Shown: piece after piece, positions 8,953 to 17,014 of the stretch
How the letters are laid out: each line of letters begins with the position of its first letter
Position numbering within the stretch: position 1 is the stretch's first letter
Origin: Pseudomonas sp. FP198
GTDB lineage: Bacteria; Pseudomonadota; Gammaproteobacteria; Pseudomonadales; Pseudomonadaceae
Reading direction: 5' to 3'
Assembly (NCBI RefSeq): GCF_030687895.1
Contig: NZ_CP117452.1
Span: forward strand, 4,580,501 to 4,644,500
DNA: 64,000 nucleotides
Program-made: the position numbers and the translations under genes
Notes under the pieces: model-generated
Told to the model about the DNA's origin: nothing
What the model saw: only the letters and a program-made list of their open reading frames with translations
Database searches by the model: none

Positions 8953-9882
8953 ATGTCGCCACTCGATCACGCCCACGTCCCGCTGGACACTTACCTGGAA
9001 CAACAGCGCGCCGAGCTGGCATCGATCATCGAACGCAATACCAGCGAGGACGGCAGCTACGCCACGGCCATCGGCTCGCTGCACCTGTCGCGCCACAGCC
9101 AGCCGCATAAATTTGCCCCGGTGCTGGCCCAACCGGCGCTGTGCATCATGGCCCAGGGCAGCAAGCAGGTGCGCCTGGCAGACGAACTGTTCAACTACGA
9201 TCCGTTGCACTATCTGGTGGTCTCGGTCTCGATGCCATTGAGCGGGTGCATTGCCGACGTCTCGCCCGAGCAGCCGATCCTGGCGCTGCGCCTGGACATC
9301 GACCCGGCGGAAATCACCGCGCTGATCGCCGACGCCGGCCCCTTGGGCGTACCGACCCGCCCCGCCGGTCGCGGCCTGTATGTCGAACGCCTGGACACGC
9401 CGATGCTCGATGCGGTGCTGCGCCTGGCACGGTTGCTGGACAGCCCGAAAGACATCGCCATGCTCGCGCCACTGGTGCGCCGGGAAATCCTCTATCGCCT
9501 GCTGCGCAGCCCGCAAGGCTACCGGCTGTATGAAATCGCCATTGCCAACAGCCAGAGCCATCGCATCAGCCAGGCGATCAAATGGCTCAACGGCCATTTC
9601 GAACAGCCGCTGCGCATCGACGACCTGGCCCGGGAAGTCAACCTCAGCGTCTCGACGCTGCACCATCGTTTCAAGGCCATGACCGCCATGAGCCCGTTGC
9701 AGTACCAGAAGCAATTGCGCCTGCAGGAAGCCCGCCGGCTGATGCTGGCCGAAGGGCTGGAAGCCTCGGCGGCAGGGTATCGCGTGGGTTATGAAAGCCC
9801 GTCGCAGTTCAGCCGCGAATACAGCCGGCTGTTCGGCGCGCCGCCGCTGAGGGATCTGGCGCGGTTGCGGATGACTGTTTGA
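8953..9882 (+). CDS. AraC family transcriptional regulator
   Basis: This 309-residue regulator has the N-terminal arabinose-binding/dimerisation-like domain of the subgroup that begins with HKFAPVLAQPALCIMAQGSK. The C-terminal double helix-turn-helix spans residues ~205-300, with INDLARE-like LRIDDLAREVNLSVSTLHHRF and the conserved second-helix signature GYESPSQFSREYSRLFGAPP. It is divergent from the ABM monooxygenase gene and probably regulates it. The inducer cannot be predicted from this domain. The ATG start has only a weak upstream purine stretch. Confidence 0.93.
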   Translation: MSPLDHAHVPLDTYLEQQRAELASIIERNTSEDGSYATAIGSLHLSRHSQPHKFAPVLAQPALCIMAQGSKQVRLADELFNYDPLHYLVVSVSMPLSGCIADVSPEQPILALRLDIDPAEITALIADAGPLGVPTRPAGRGLYVERLDTPMLDAVLRLARLLDSPKDIAMLAPLVRREILYRLLRSPQGYRLYEIAIANSQSHRISQAIKWLNGHFEQPLRIDDLAREVNLSVSTLHHRFKAMTAMSPLQYQKQLRLQEARRLMLAEGLEASAAGYRVGYESPSQFSREYSRLFGAPPLRDLARLRMTV

Positions 9883-9910
9883 TCCGAGATTTGTGTAGTT
9901 CTTACCGGCC

Positions 9911-10006
9911 TCTTCGCGAGCAGGCTCGCTCCCACAGGGGATCTCTGGTGCGCGCATATAGGGCGTTCGCTACAAATCATCCGTGGGAGCGAGCCTGCTC
10001 GCGAAG
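9911..10006. repeat. REP-A inverted pair between convergent genes
   Basis: An inverted unit at about 9913-9938 and a forward unit at about 9982-10005 lie between the AraC gene and the convergent ThDP enzyme. Confidence 0.92.
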
Positions 10007-10027
10007 GGGCCAGCCGCAACACCTCAG

Positions 10028-11656
10028 TTACTCCGGCTTCCAACGCGCCTGATCAATCTCGATCAACGTCGGCCCCTGCCGCTCACATGCAGCAAGCAAC
10101 GCCACCCGCAATGACGACACATCCTCAACCGCCTCGGCATCACAGCCCAGCGCCTTGGCGACGCCGATGAAATCCGGCGTGTGGATGTCCACGCCCACCG
10201 GTTCGATGGCACGGTTGACCATGTACTTCCTGATCTCTTCGTAGCCCTGGTTATTCCACAGCAACACGATCACCGGTACCCGCGCTTCCACGGCGCTGGC
10301 CAGTTCCGGCAGGGTGAATTGCAGGCCGCCGTCGCCGATCAGGCACACCACCGGCGGACGGCCATGGCCGTTATCGACACCGGCAAGCCAGGCGCCGATC
10401 GCCGCCGGCAATGCGTAGCCGAGGGTGCCGTAGCCGGTCGAGGAATTGAACCAGCGGCGCGGCTGTTCGAGATTGAAGGTGAGGTTGCCGGTGTACACCG
10501 GCTGGGTGGAGTCACCGACAAAGACCGCGTCAGGCAGCGTCTGTAAAACGCTGTCGAGGAACATGGTCTGGGCGCGAGTCGGTGCGTCCCATTGCCGGTC
10601 GAGTTCGGCCCGCAATCGTGCAACACGAGCGGCGCCCCAATCGTCCTGGCGTGCATCGGGCGCTTGCAGGCTCGGCGCGTCGAGCAAGCCGCGAGCAGCA
10701 CTTCGCGCATCGGCTACCAGCGCCAGTTTCGGTGGGTAATTGCGCACGGTCTGGTCGGGGTCGATGTCGATGCGCAGCAGCGCACCGGGAATCTCGAAGC
10801 CGCCGGCGAAGGTCACGTCATAATCGGTCTCGGCCAGTTCGGTGCCGATGGCCAGCACCACGTCGGCCTCGGCCACCAGGGCCCGGGTCGCGACCAGGCT
10901 CTGGGTAGAGCCGATCAGCAACCGGTGCCGGGACGCCAGCAAGCCCTTGGCGTTGATGGTCAACGCCACCGGTGCACCGAGGCGTTCGGCCAGTTCGGTC
11001 AATTCGGCTGCTGCGTCGATGGCGCCCCCGCCAGCAAGAATCAGTGGCCGCCTGGCCGTCGCCAGCAATGCCGCCATCTGCCCCACGGCGTCTGGCGCAG
11101 CCCCGGCGCGGCTGACTTGCACCGGGGCGCTGCACAACAGGGCATCGGCGTCCTCGACCAGCACGTCCAGCGGGATTTCGATGTGCACCGGTCGGGGGCG
11201 CCCGGCCTGGAACACCGCAAAGGCGCGGGCCAACACGCCGGGCAACTCGGCGGCCGACATCAATGTATGGGAAAACGCCGCCACGCCGCCCACCAGCGAA
11301 CTCTGGTTCGGCAGCTCATGCAACTTGCCGCGCCCGCCGCCCAACTGGCTGCGCGACTGCACGCTGGAGATCACCAGCATCGGGATCGAGTCCGCATAGG
11401 CCTGGCCCATGGCGGTGGCGATGTTGGTCATGCCCGGCCCGGTGATGATGAAACACACGCCCGGCTTGCCGCTGACCCGCGCATAACCGTCGGCCATGAA
11501 CCCGGCGCCCTGTTCGTGACGCGGCGTCACATGGCGGATGCTCGAACGGGCCAGCCCGCGATACAACTCGACGGTGTGCACGCCAGGAATGCCAAACACC
11601 TGCTCCACACCATAAGCTTCGAGTAACTGGACCAATACTTCGCCGCACGTCGCCAT
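10028..11656 (-). CDS. ThDP-dependent decarboxylase, 2-ketoarginine decarboxylase (AruI)-like
   Basis: This 542-residue enzyme of the acetolactate synthase/decarboxylase family has all three ThDP domains. The Pyr domain carries the catalytic Glu in TPRHEQGAGFMADGYAR. A central domain follows. The PP domain carries the cofactor motif GDGGLQFTLPELASAVEARVPVIVLLWNN. The FGIPGVHTVELYRGL opening matches, from memory, proteins annotated as 5-guanidino-2-oxopentanoate decarboxylase of the arginine transaminase pathway. I chose the ATG giving MATCGEV because AAGG is 8 bases upstream of it. No transaminase (aruH-like) gene adjoins it. A divergent LysR regulator 84 bases away is the likely controller. 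A different 2-oxoacid substrate is possible. Confidence 0.8.
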   Translation of the reverse strand: MATCGEVLVQLLEAYGVEQVFGIPGVHTVELYRGLARSSIRHVTPRHEQGAGFMADGYARVSGKPGVCFIITGPGMTNIATAMGQAYADSIPMLVISSVQSRSQLGGGRGKLHELPNQSSLVGGVAAFSHTLMSAAELPGVLARAFAVFQAGRPRPVHIEIPLDVLVEDADALLCSAPVQVSRAGAAPDAVGQMAALLATARRPLILAGGGAIDAAAELTELAERLGAPVALTINAKGLLASRHRLLIGSTQSLVATRALVAEADVVLAIGTELAETDYDVTFAGGFEIPGALLRIDIDPDQTVRNYPPKLALVADARSAARGLLDAPSLQAPDARQDDWGAARVARLRAELDRQWDAPTRAQTMFLDSVLQTLPDAVFVGDSTQPVYTGNLTFNLEQPRRWFNSSTGYGTLGYALPAAIGAWLAGVDNGHGRPPVVCLIGDGGLQFTLPELASAVEARVPVIVLLWNNQGYEEIRKYMVNRAIEPVGVDIHTPDFIGVAKALGCDAEAVEDVSSLRVALLAACERQGPTLIEIDQARWKPE

Positions 11657-11739
11657 TGCCATCGCCTTGTTCTTCGGGAATGGCGTTATTGGAACGGTCG
11701 GGCCATAGCGACAACAATCGATAAAAAGTCATACTAGCC

Positions 11740-12648
11740 ATGTCTTCAAGTCATGGCTCGGCCTCAATGAAACGACTTCCTCCGCTGCCGGCGCTGCACA
11801 CCTTCCTGATCACCGCCCAATGTTGCAACTTCACGCGCGCGGCGGAACTGTTGCACATCACTCAAGGTGCGGTGAGCCGACAAATTGCCGGGCTGGAAGC
11901 GCACCTGGGTTACCCGCTGTTTCACCGCCAGGCGCGTGGCCTGAGCCTGACCGCCGAAGGCCAGGCGTGGCTGCCGCGGGTGCAGCAGGTGTTCGGCCTG
12001 ATCGGCGAGGCGCTGGAGCAGATCGGCGAGAAACGCCAGGCCCTGCAACTCAAGGCGCCGACCTGCGTGATGCGCTGGTTGCTGCCGCGCCTGCTGCAAT
12101 GGCAGAAGGAACGGCCAGACGTGCCGGTGGAGCTGACCACCACGGTCCGGCACGGCGTGAATTTCCAACGCGAAACCTTCGACGCGGCGGTCGTCTACGG
12201 CCCGCCGCCCGATGCGTCGTTGGCCTGTCTGCACCTGTTCGATGAACAACTGACGCCGGTCTGTTCCCCGCCGATGCTGGAAGGCCCCGCACCGTTGCGC
12301 TCGCCCGCCGACCTGCAACAGCACTTGCTGCTGCACCCCACCACCGACGAGCGCGACTGGAACGCCTGGCTCGCCGAGGCCGGCGTCCACCTGAACAACG
12401 TCAGCAAGGGCCAGCACTTCGAAACCCTGGACCTGGCCATGTCCATGGCGTCCCAAGGCACAGGCGTGGCAATTGGCGACTGGTCGCTGATCGGCGACGA
12501 CCTCAGCGCCGGCAGGCTGGTGGCGCCGTTCGAATTGAAGGTCAGGACCGGGCTGGGTTATCACCTGGTGTACCCGCGCAAGGCCCAGGTGTCTGGGCAG
12601 TTGCAGGAATTGATGGAATGGCTGGTGGGGGAAGCTCACCGACGCTAG
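11740..12648 (+). CDS. LysR family regulator, divergent from the ThDP enzyme
   Basis: This 302-residue regulator of the GcvA-like LysR subgroup starts its wHTH as LPPLPALHTFLITAQCCNFTRAAELLHITQGAVSRQIAGLE. An effector-binding domain follows, with the VYGPPP and VAIGDWSLI motifs of this subgroup. The ORF begins at 11740, but an ATG nine codons on (11767, MKRLPPLPAL) fits the family's usual N-terminus at least as well. Neither start has a strong ribosome site. The gene diverges from the decarboxylase gene, so autoregulation and control of that gene are likely. The ligand is unknown. Confidence 0.92.
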   Translation: MSSSHGSASMKRLPPLPALHTFLITAQCCNFTRAAELLHITQGAVSRQIAGLEAHLGYPLFHRQARGLSLTAEGQAWLPRVQQVFGLIGEALEQIGEKRQALQLKAPTCVMRWLLPRLLQWQKERPDVPVELTTTVRHGVNFQRETFDAAVVYGPPPDASLACLHLFDEQLTPVCSPPMLEGPAPLRSPADLQQHLLLHPTTDERDWNAWLAEAGVHLNNVSKGQHFETLDLAMSMASQGTGVAIGDWSLIGDDLSAGRLVAPFELKVRTGLGYHLVYPRKAQVSGQLQELMEWLVGEAHRR

Positions 12649-12666
12649 CCGCCCTGAAGCCCCCCT

Positions 12667-12799
12667 TGTGGCGAGGGGATTTATCCCCGCTGGACTGCAC
12701 AGCAGGCCCTAGCATTGCGATGGGGTCTGCCTGACACACCTGGGCGCGAAGCTTTAGGGTCGCGGCGCAACCCAGCGGGGATAAATCCCCTCGCCACAA
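12667..12799. repeat. REP-B inverted pair between convergent genes
   Basis: A forward unit starts at 12667 and an inverted unit ends at about 12798. The pair fills most of the gap between the LysR and hydrolase stop codons. Confidence 0.92.
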
Positions 12800-12816
12800 A
12801 AGCGCCTCGGAGTGAG

Positions 12817-13836
12817 TTAAAGCAGATTAGGCGCCTGCGCCGGCTCGACCTGCGCCCAGTGCGAGGTGTCTTCACGGTGCTGCTGCAAGTAGGGCAACAC
12901 CGCGCCCAGCAAGGGTTCCTTGAAGGCCTCTTGAAAGCGATGGGCCAGGCCTGGGATCAGTTTCAACTGGCTGCCGCGAATATGCGCCGCCAGGTGCACA
13001 CCATGCATCACCGGCAGCAGCGGGTCGGCGGTGCCATGGACCACTAGGGTCGGCACCTGCAATTGATTGAGCAGCGCCACCCGGCTCGGTTCGGCCAGGA
13101 TTGCCATGATCTGGCGCTTCACACCTTCGGGGTTGAAGGCCCGGTCGTAAGCCACGGCGGCTTGATGCAGCAAGGCCTGCCGGTCATCGACCACCATCGG
13201 GCTGCCCAGCGCGGCGAGCAGGTCGGCCTGTTGCTCAAGCGCCACTTCACGATTCGGCGCGCTGCGCCGTGACAGCAACTGCACCAGCGTTTCACTGGGC
13301 GCCGGCAAGCCGGCGGCACCGGAACTGGTCATGATCAGGGTCAGGCTCTCGACCCGTTGCGGCGCCATCGCCGCCATGTGCTGGGCGATCATCCCGCCCA
13401 TGCTCACGCCCAGTACATGGAAGCTTTGCACCTGCAAGGCATCCATCAAGCCCAGGCCATCGGCGGCCATGTCGGTCAAGGTATAAGGCGCGGCCACCGG
13501 CAAGCCAAGCTTGTAGCGCAAGGCTTCGAAGGTCAGGTTGGCAGTGCCGGGGGCCTGGCGCCAGGCGGACAGGCCCACGTCCCGGTTGTCGTAGCGAATC
13601 ACCCGGAAACCCTGTTCGCACAGCGCCACCACCACTTCGTCCGGCCAATGGATCAACTGACCGCCCAGCCCCATCACCAGCAGCAGCGCCGGATCCGAAG
13701 CACGGCCGATGCTCTGGTACGCCAGGCTTACCTGGTCCAGGTCGACCCGTTGGGTCGCGACATTGACATCACAACGAGAAGCCGCCAACGACGGCAGGCC
13801 GCACAACAACGCGGCCAGGAAAATGAATACACGCAT
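12817..13836 (-). CDS. Exported alpha/beta hydrolase
   Basis: This 339-residue alpha/beta-fold hydrolase has an N-terminal signal peptide ([20 protein letters not shown]), so it is periplasmic or secreted. The oxyanion segment [14 protein letters not shown], the [11 protein letters not shown] motif and the nucleophile elbow GVSMGG are clear. The catalytic His is probably in PGLAHRF near the C-terminus, and the acid in [14 protein letters not shown] start two codons earlier is possible, but the ATG is preferred. Family members include esterases and lactonases; the substrate is not deducible. It is probably monocistronic, with a REP pair after its stop codon. Confidence 0.88.
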   Translation of the reverse strand: MRVFIFLAALLCGLPSLAASRCDVNVATQRVDLDQVSLAYQSIGRASDPALLLVMGLGGQLIHWPDEVVVALCEQGFRVIRYDNRDVGLSAWRQAPGTANLTFEALRYKLGLPVAAPYTLTDMAADGLGLMDALQVQSFHVLGVSMGGMIAQHMAAMAPQRVESLTLIMTSSGAAGLPAPSETLVQLLSRRSAPNREVALEQQADLLAALGSPMVVDDRQALLHQAAVAYDRAFNPEGVKRQIMAILAEPSRVALLNQLQVPTLVVHGTADPLLPVMHGVHLAAHIRGSQLKLIPGLAHRFQEAFKEPLLGAVLPYLQQHREDTSHWAQVEPAQAPNLL

Positions 13837-14143
13837 GAACAAACACCAAAACGCAGAACCCCAATGGAGCGCAAGTCTGATGAAGTTCGTTCAAGCGCGC
13901 TGCCACAGTTGCGTGACAGTTTGATGAAGATTGCCGAGTGGTTATCTGCGACCCCGATTCTCCGTGGCGAGGGAGCTTGCTCCCGCTGGGCCGGCTGGCG
14001 CTCCAGTGCGTAGCAGCCCATTGGGTCCGTCTGAAGCACCGTGGAGACAGGTAGATTGGGGGTCATTGTCGACAGCCGGCCCCACATGAGACAAACTCAA
14101 CCTTTTCGTGCTGATCACAAATTTTACTCATGGAGCCATTCCG
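13837..14143. other. Divergent intergenic region with a lone REP-B variant
   Basis: This 307-base stretch lies between the hydrolase and metR. It contains a single REP-B variant (CGTGGCGAGGGAGCTTGCTC) at about 13963-14016 with an altered internal hairpin and no inverted partner. The remaining 100 bases before metR probably hold its promoter. Confidence 0.65.
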
Positions 14144-15061
14144 GTGCTTGAACTCCGTCACCTGAAGACCCTGCACGCCCTGCGCGAAGCCGACAGCCTG
14201 GTGGAGGCCGCCGAGCGGCTGCACCTGACCCAGTCCGCGCTGTCCCACCAGTTCAAGGAACTTGAAGAGCGCCTGGGTATGCAGTTGTTCGTGCGCAAGA
14301 CCAAACCGGTCCGGTTCACCAGCGCCGGCTTGCGCCTGTTGCAACTGGCGGATGCCGCCCTGCCATTGCTGCGCAGCGCCGAGCGGGATATCGCGCGACT
14401 GGCCGGCGGCACTGCCGGGCGTTTGCACATGGCCATCGAATGCCACAGTTGCTTCCAATGGCTGATGCCGACCATCGACCAGTTCCGCGATGCCTGGCCG
14501 GAAGTCGAGCTGGACCTGGCCTCGGGCTTCGCCTTCGCCCCGCTGCCGGCCCTGGCCCGGGGCGACCTCGATCTGGTGGTCACTTCCGACCCGTTGGAAC
14601 TGGCGGGCATTACCTACGTGCCGCTGTTCACCTACGAGGCGATGCTCGCGGTGGCGAACCAGCATCGACTGGCGGGCAAACCGTACATCGTGCCCGAAGA
14701 CCTGATCAGCGAAACCCTGATCACCTACCCGGTGGAGCGCGACCGGCTGGACATCTTCACCCGTTTCCTGGAGCCGGCCGACATCGAACCGGCCCAGGTT
14801 CGCACCTCCGAGCTGACGGTAATGATGATGCAACTGGTCGCCAGCGGCCGGGGCGTCTGCGGCATGCCTCACTGGGCACTGCATGAATACAGCTCACGAG
14901 GCTACGTGAAGGCCAAGCGGCTGGGTGAGAAAGGTCTGTTCGCCACGCTCTACGCGGCGGTGCGCACCGACATGCTCGACGCGCCGTACATGCGCGATTT
15001 TTTGCTGACGGCCAAGGACACATCGTTTTCCACCCTCGACGGGGTCAGTGCCGTGCGCTGA
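14144..15061 (+). CDS. metR: MetR, LysR-type regulator of methionine biosynthesis
   Basis: This 305-residue LysR protein closely resembles MetR, which senses homocysteine and activates met genes. The opening VLELRHLKTLHALREADSLVEAAERLHLTQSALSHQFKELE is typical, as are the IECHSCFQWLMPTID and EAMLAVANQHRL segments of the effector domain. I prefer the GTG at 14144 because TGGAG lies 8 bases upstream; the reading frame stays open to another GTG at 14108 without a ribosome site. The usual neighbour metE is not in this window. The gene ends convergently with the GNAT operon across a REP-B pair. Confidence 0.9.
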   Translation: MLELRHLKTLHALREADSLVEAAERLHLTQSALSHQFKELEERLGMQLFVRKTKPVRFTSAGLRLLQLADAALPLLRSAERDIARLAGGTAGRLHMAIECHSCFQWLMPTIDQFRDAWPEVELDLASGFAFAPLPALARGDLDLVVTSDPLELAGITYVPLFTYEAMLAVANQHRLAGKPYIVPEDLISETLITYPVERDRLDIFTRFLEPADIEPAQVRTSELTVMMMQLVASGRGVCGMPHWALHEYSSRGYVKAKRLGEKGLFATLYAAVRTDMLDAPYMRDFLLTAKDTSFSTLDGVSAVR

Positions 15062-15071
15062 CAAGGGCCTT

Positions 15072-15203
15072 TGTGGCGAGGGGATTTATCCCCGCTGGGC
15101 TGCGCAGCAGCCCCCAAACCAGGCAACTCGGTATGCCGGGAATATTGAGTTCAGTGCTTCAGGGCTGCTGCGCAGCCCAACGGGGATAAATCCCCTCGCC
15201 ACA
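15072..15203. repeat. REP-B inverted pair between convergent genes
   Basis: A forward unit begins at 15072 and an inverted unit ends at about 15202, between metR and the GNAT gene. Confidence 0.92.
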
Positions 15204-15229
15204 AAGCGCAACGGTGATGCTCGCTCGGT

Positions 15230-15727
15230 TCAGAGTTCAAGCCACATGTGGATCTTGTCGAAATACTCATCGCCCACGCGAATCGCCATCGGTTCGAGCC
15301 CGTACAAAACGAAGCCGCAGCGCTGGTAAAGCTTGACGGCCGGGTCATTGCCGGCGGTGACGGTCAGTTGCACCAACCGCAGAAAGGCGTGACGACGGGC
15401 TTCGTCGAGGGCCGCCCGGACCAAATGCTGGCCAAGCCCGCCCTGGCGATGGGCTGCGGCGACGTACATGCCGAACAGGGTCGCCTTGTGCCGGGCCTTC
15501 AACCGAGGCTCCAGGGACAGGCCGACGATACCCACCAGTTCGTCCTTCACGAATGCCCCGAGGATCACATCGAGCCGGCTGGTCAGGCGTGACTCCCACC
15601 AATTGATGGGCAGCGTCGCCCGCTCACTGGCACTGGAGGTGAAAGCCTCTGGATGCAGCTCATAGGCCTGGAGCATCAACTCCCGATAGCCCTGGGCATC
15701 CGCCACCTTCAGCCGTCGGATGTTCAC
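15230..15727 (-). CDS. GNAT family N-acetyltransferase
   Basis: This 165-residue acetyltransferase has the GNAT core. It begins MNIRRLKVADAQGYRELMLQAYELHPEAF and has the acetyl-CoA pyrophosphate loop motif in AAHRQGGLGQHLV (a Q/R-x-x-G-x-G/A variant). Strand beta5 and the following helix fall in LVQLTVTAGNDPAVKLYQRCGF. It starts with GTG, and the last four bases of the upstream LysE gene (GTGA) overlap this start, so the two are translationally coupled. The substrate is unknown. Its place with an amino acid exporter and a Nudix hydrolase may point to amino acid or metabolite detoxification, but this is only inference. Confidence 0.9.
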   Translation of the reverse strand: MNIRRLKVADAQGYRELMLQAYELHPEAFTSSASERATLPINWWESRLTSRLDVILGAFVKDELVGIVGLSLEPRLKARHKATLFGMYVAAAHRQGGLGQHLVRAALDEARRHAFLRLVQLTVTAGNDPAVKLYQRCGFVLYGLEPMAIRVGDEYFDKIHMWLEL

Positions 15728-16362
15728 GCCGAACGCCGTTGCTCAAGCATCAGTCGCAGGGCCAGTGCGCCAAGTACAAACCCCATGAAATAGCGCTGCG
15801 CCGCCAGCCAGCTCGGGTTGTGGACAAACCACGAGGCGATGCCGGCGGCGAACAGCGCGATCAGCAGGTTGACGCTGAAGCTCACGCTGATCTGCGTCAG
15901 CCCGAGGATGATGCTCTGGGTGAACAGCGAGCCGTGCTCCGGGCTGATGAACTGCGGGAACACCGACAGGTAGAACACCGCGATCTTCGGGTTCAGGGCG
16001 CTGGTGAGAAACCCCATGGTGATCAGCTTGCGGGTCGAGTCCGCCGGCAACTGCTGGGCCTGAAACGGCGAGCGAGCCCCCGGCTTCACCGCTTGCCAGG
16101 CCAGCCAGAGCAGATACAGCGCACCGGCCCACTTGAGGATTTCATACGCCATCGGCACCGCCAGGAACACCGCGGTCAGCCCCGCCGCCGCGGCGAACAT
16201 ATGCACGAAGAAGCCCGCCACCACGCCAAGCAGGGAAGTGACGCCGGCCTTGCGGCCCTGGCAGATCGAACGGGAAATCAGGTAGATCATGTTCGGGCCG
16301 GGCGTGAGCACCATCAACAACGCGGCGGCGGCGAAAACCAGCAGGTCCGGCAATGGAATCAT
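15724..16362 (-). CDS. LysE/RhtB family amino acid exporter
   Basis: This 212-residue inner-membrane translocator has about six helices. The signatures LLVFAAAALLMVLTPGPNMIYLISRS and GRKAGVTSLLGVVAGFFVHMFAAAAGL mark the LysE/RhtB superfamily, which exports amino acids such as homoserine, threonine or lysine. The start was moved from an upstream non-ATG frame extension to the MIPLPDLLVF methionine, which gives the family's normal N-terminus. It follows the Nudix gene by 23 bases and overlaps the GNAT gene by 4 bases, forming a three-gene operon. The substrate cannot be assigned. Confidence 0.92.
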   Translation of the reverse strand: MIPLPDLLVFAAAALLMVLTPGPNMIYLISRSICQGRKAGVTSLLGVVAGFFVHMFAAAAGLTAVFLAVPMAYEILKWAGALYLLWLAWQAVKPGARSPFQAQQLPADSTRKLITMGFLTSALNPKIAVFYLSVFPQFISPEHGSLFTQSIILGLTQISVSFSVNLLIALFAAGIASWFVHNPSWLAAQRYFMGFVLGALALRLMLEQRRSA

Positions 16363-16385
16363 GGCATCAGTCCTTGAGTCTTGAA

Positions 16386-16802
16386 TCAGCAGGTCGCGAG
16401 ACCAGTGGCTCGATAAAACGGCAGGATCACCTCGCCTGTCAACGGCGCCAGCAACAAATCGCCGGTGCCGGCCGGATCGATCCAACGCACTTCCTCGATC
16501 TCGGCGGCGGGAGAAACCGGGGCGTCGATGTCCAGCAAAAACACTTCGGCCTGCACGGTAAAACCCGGCTCGTTGGCGGCCGGCGCACTGAACTGTCCAA
16601 GGTGACGAGCCTGCGCCGGATCGATCCTCAGCCCGAGTTCCTCCTCCAGCTCCCGAGCCAGGGCCTGGACCGGTTGTTCATCGGCCTCGATCTTGCCACC
16701 CGGTTGCATGAAGGCCTGGGTGCCGCGCTTGCGTACCAGCAAGGTCTGGCCGTCAGGGCCGATGAGCAGGGCGGCGGCGATACGGATGAGAGCAATGGTC
16801 AT
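16386..16802 (-). CDS. Nudix hydrolase, MutT-like
   Basis: This 138-residue Nudix protein has a perfect box, GKIEADEQPVQALARELEEE followed by LGL, matching GX5EX7REUXEEXGU. It has the MutT-like opening MTIALIRIAAALLIGPDGQTLLVRKRG. It should hydrolyse a nucleoside diphosphate derivative with Mg2+; the true substrate is unknown. The first ATG with a family-like N-terminus was chosen; the frame extends 27 codons further upstream without support. It is the first gene of the operon with the LysE exporter and GNAT protein. Confidence 0.9.
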   Translation of the reverse strand: MTIALIRIAAALLIGPDGQTLLVRKRGTQAFMQPGGKIEADEQPVQALARELEEELGLRIDPAQARHLGQFSAPAANEPGFTVQAEVFLLDIDAPVSPAAEIEEVRWIDPAGTGDLLLAPLTGEVILPFYRATGLATC

Positions 16803-16897
16803 GGTCAAAAAGGCCTCGGGCAGAAAATGCCGGGCAGGGTACAGGGGCAGGCGGTGGGAGCAAAGCCTGGCACAGATCTCCAACCCGACACAGCCCC

Positions 16898-16990
16898 ATT
16901 GTGGGAGCGAGCTTGCTCGCGATGGCAGTGGATCAGTTGAAAATATTTGACTGACACTCCGCTATCGCGAGCAAGCTCGCTCCCACAGGG
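16898..16990. repeat. REP-A inverted pair
   Basis: A forward unit at about 16900-16923 and an inverted unit at about 16964-16987 lie between the Nudix start and the end of the HD-GYP gene. Confidence 0.92.
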
Positions 16991-17014
16991 AACCCATCGT
17001 CTGGCAGATTTTCA

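Noticed and set aside
14083-14143. metE-metR divergent arrangement
   Set aside because: The divergent gene is an exported alpha/beta hydrolase, not metE; no metE sequence is in the window.
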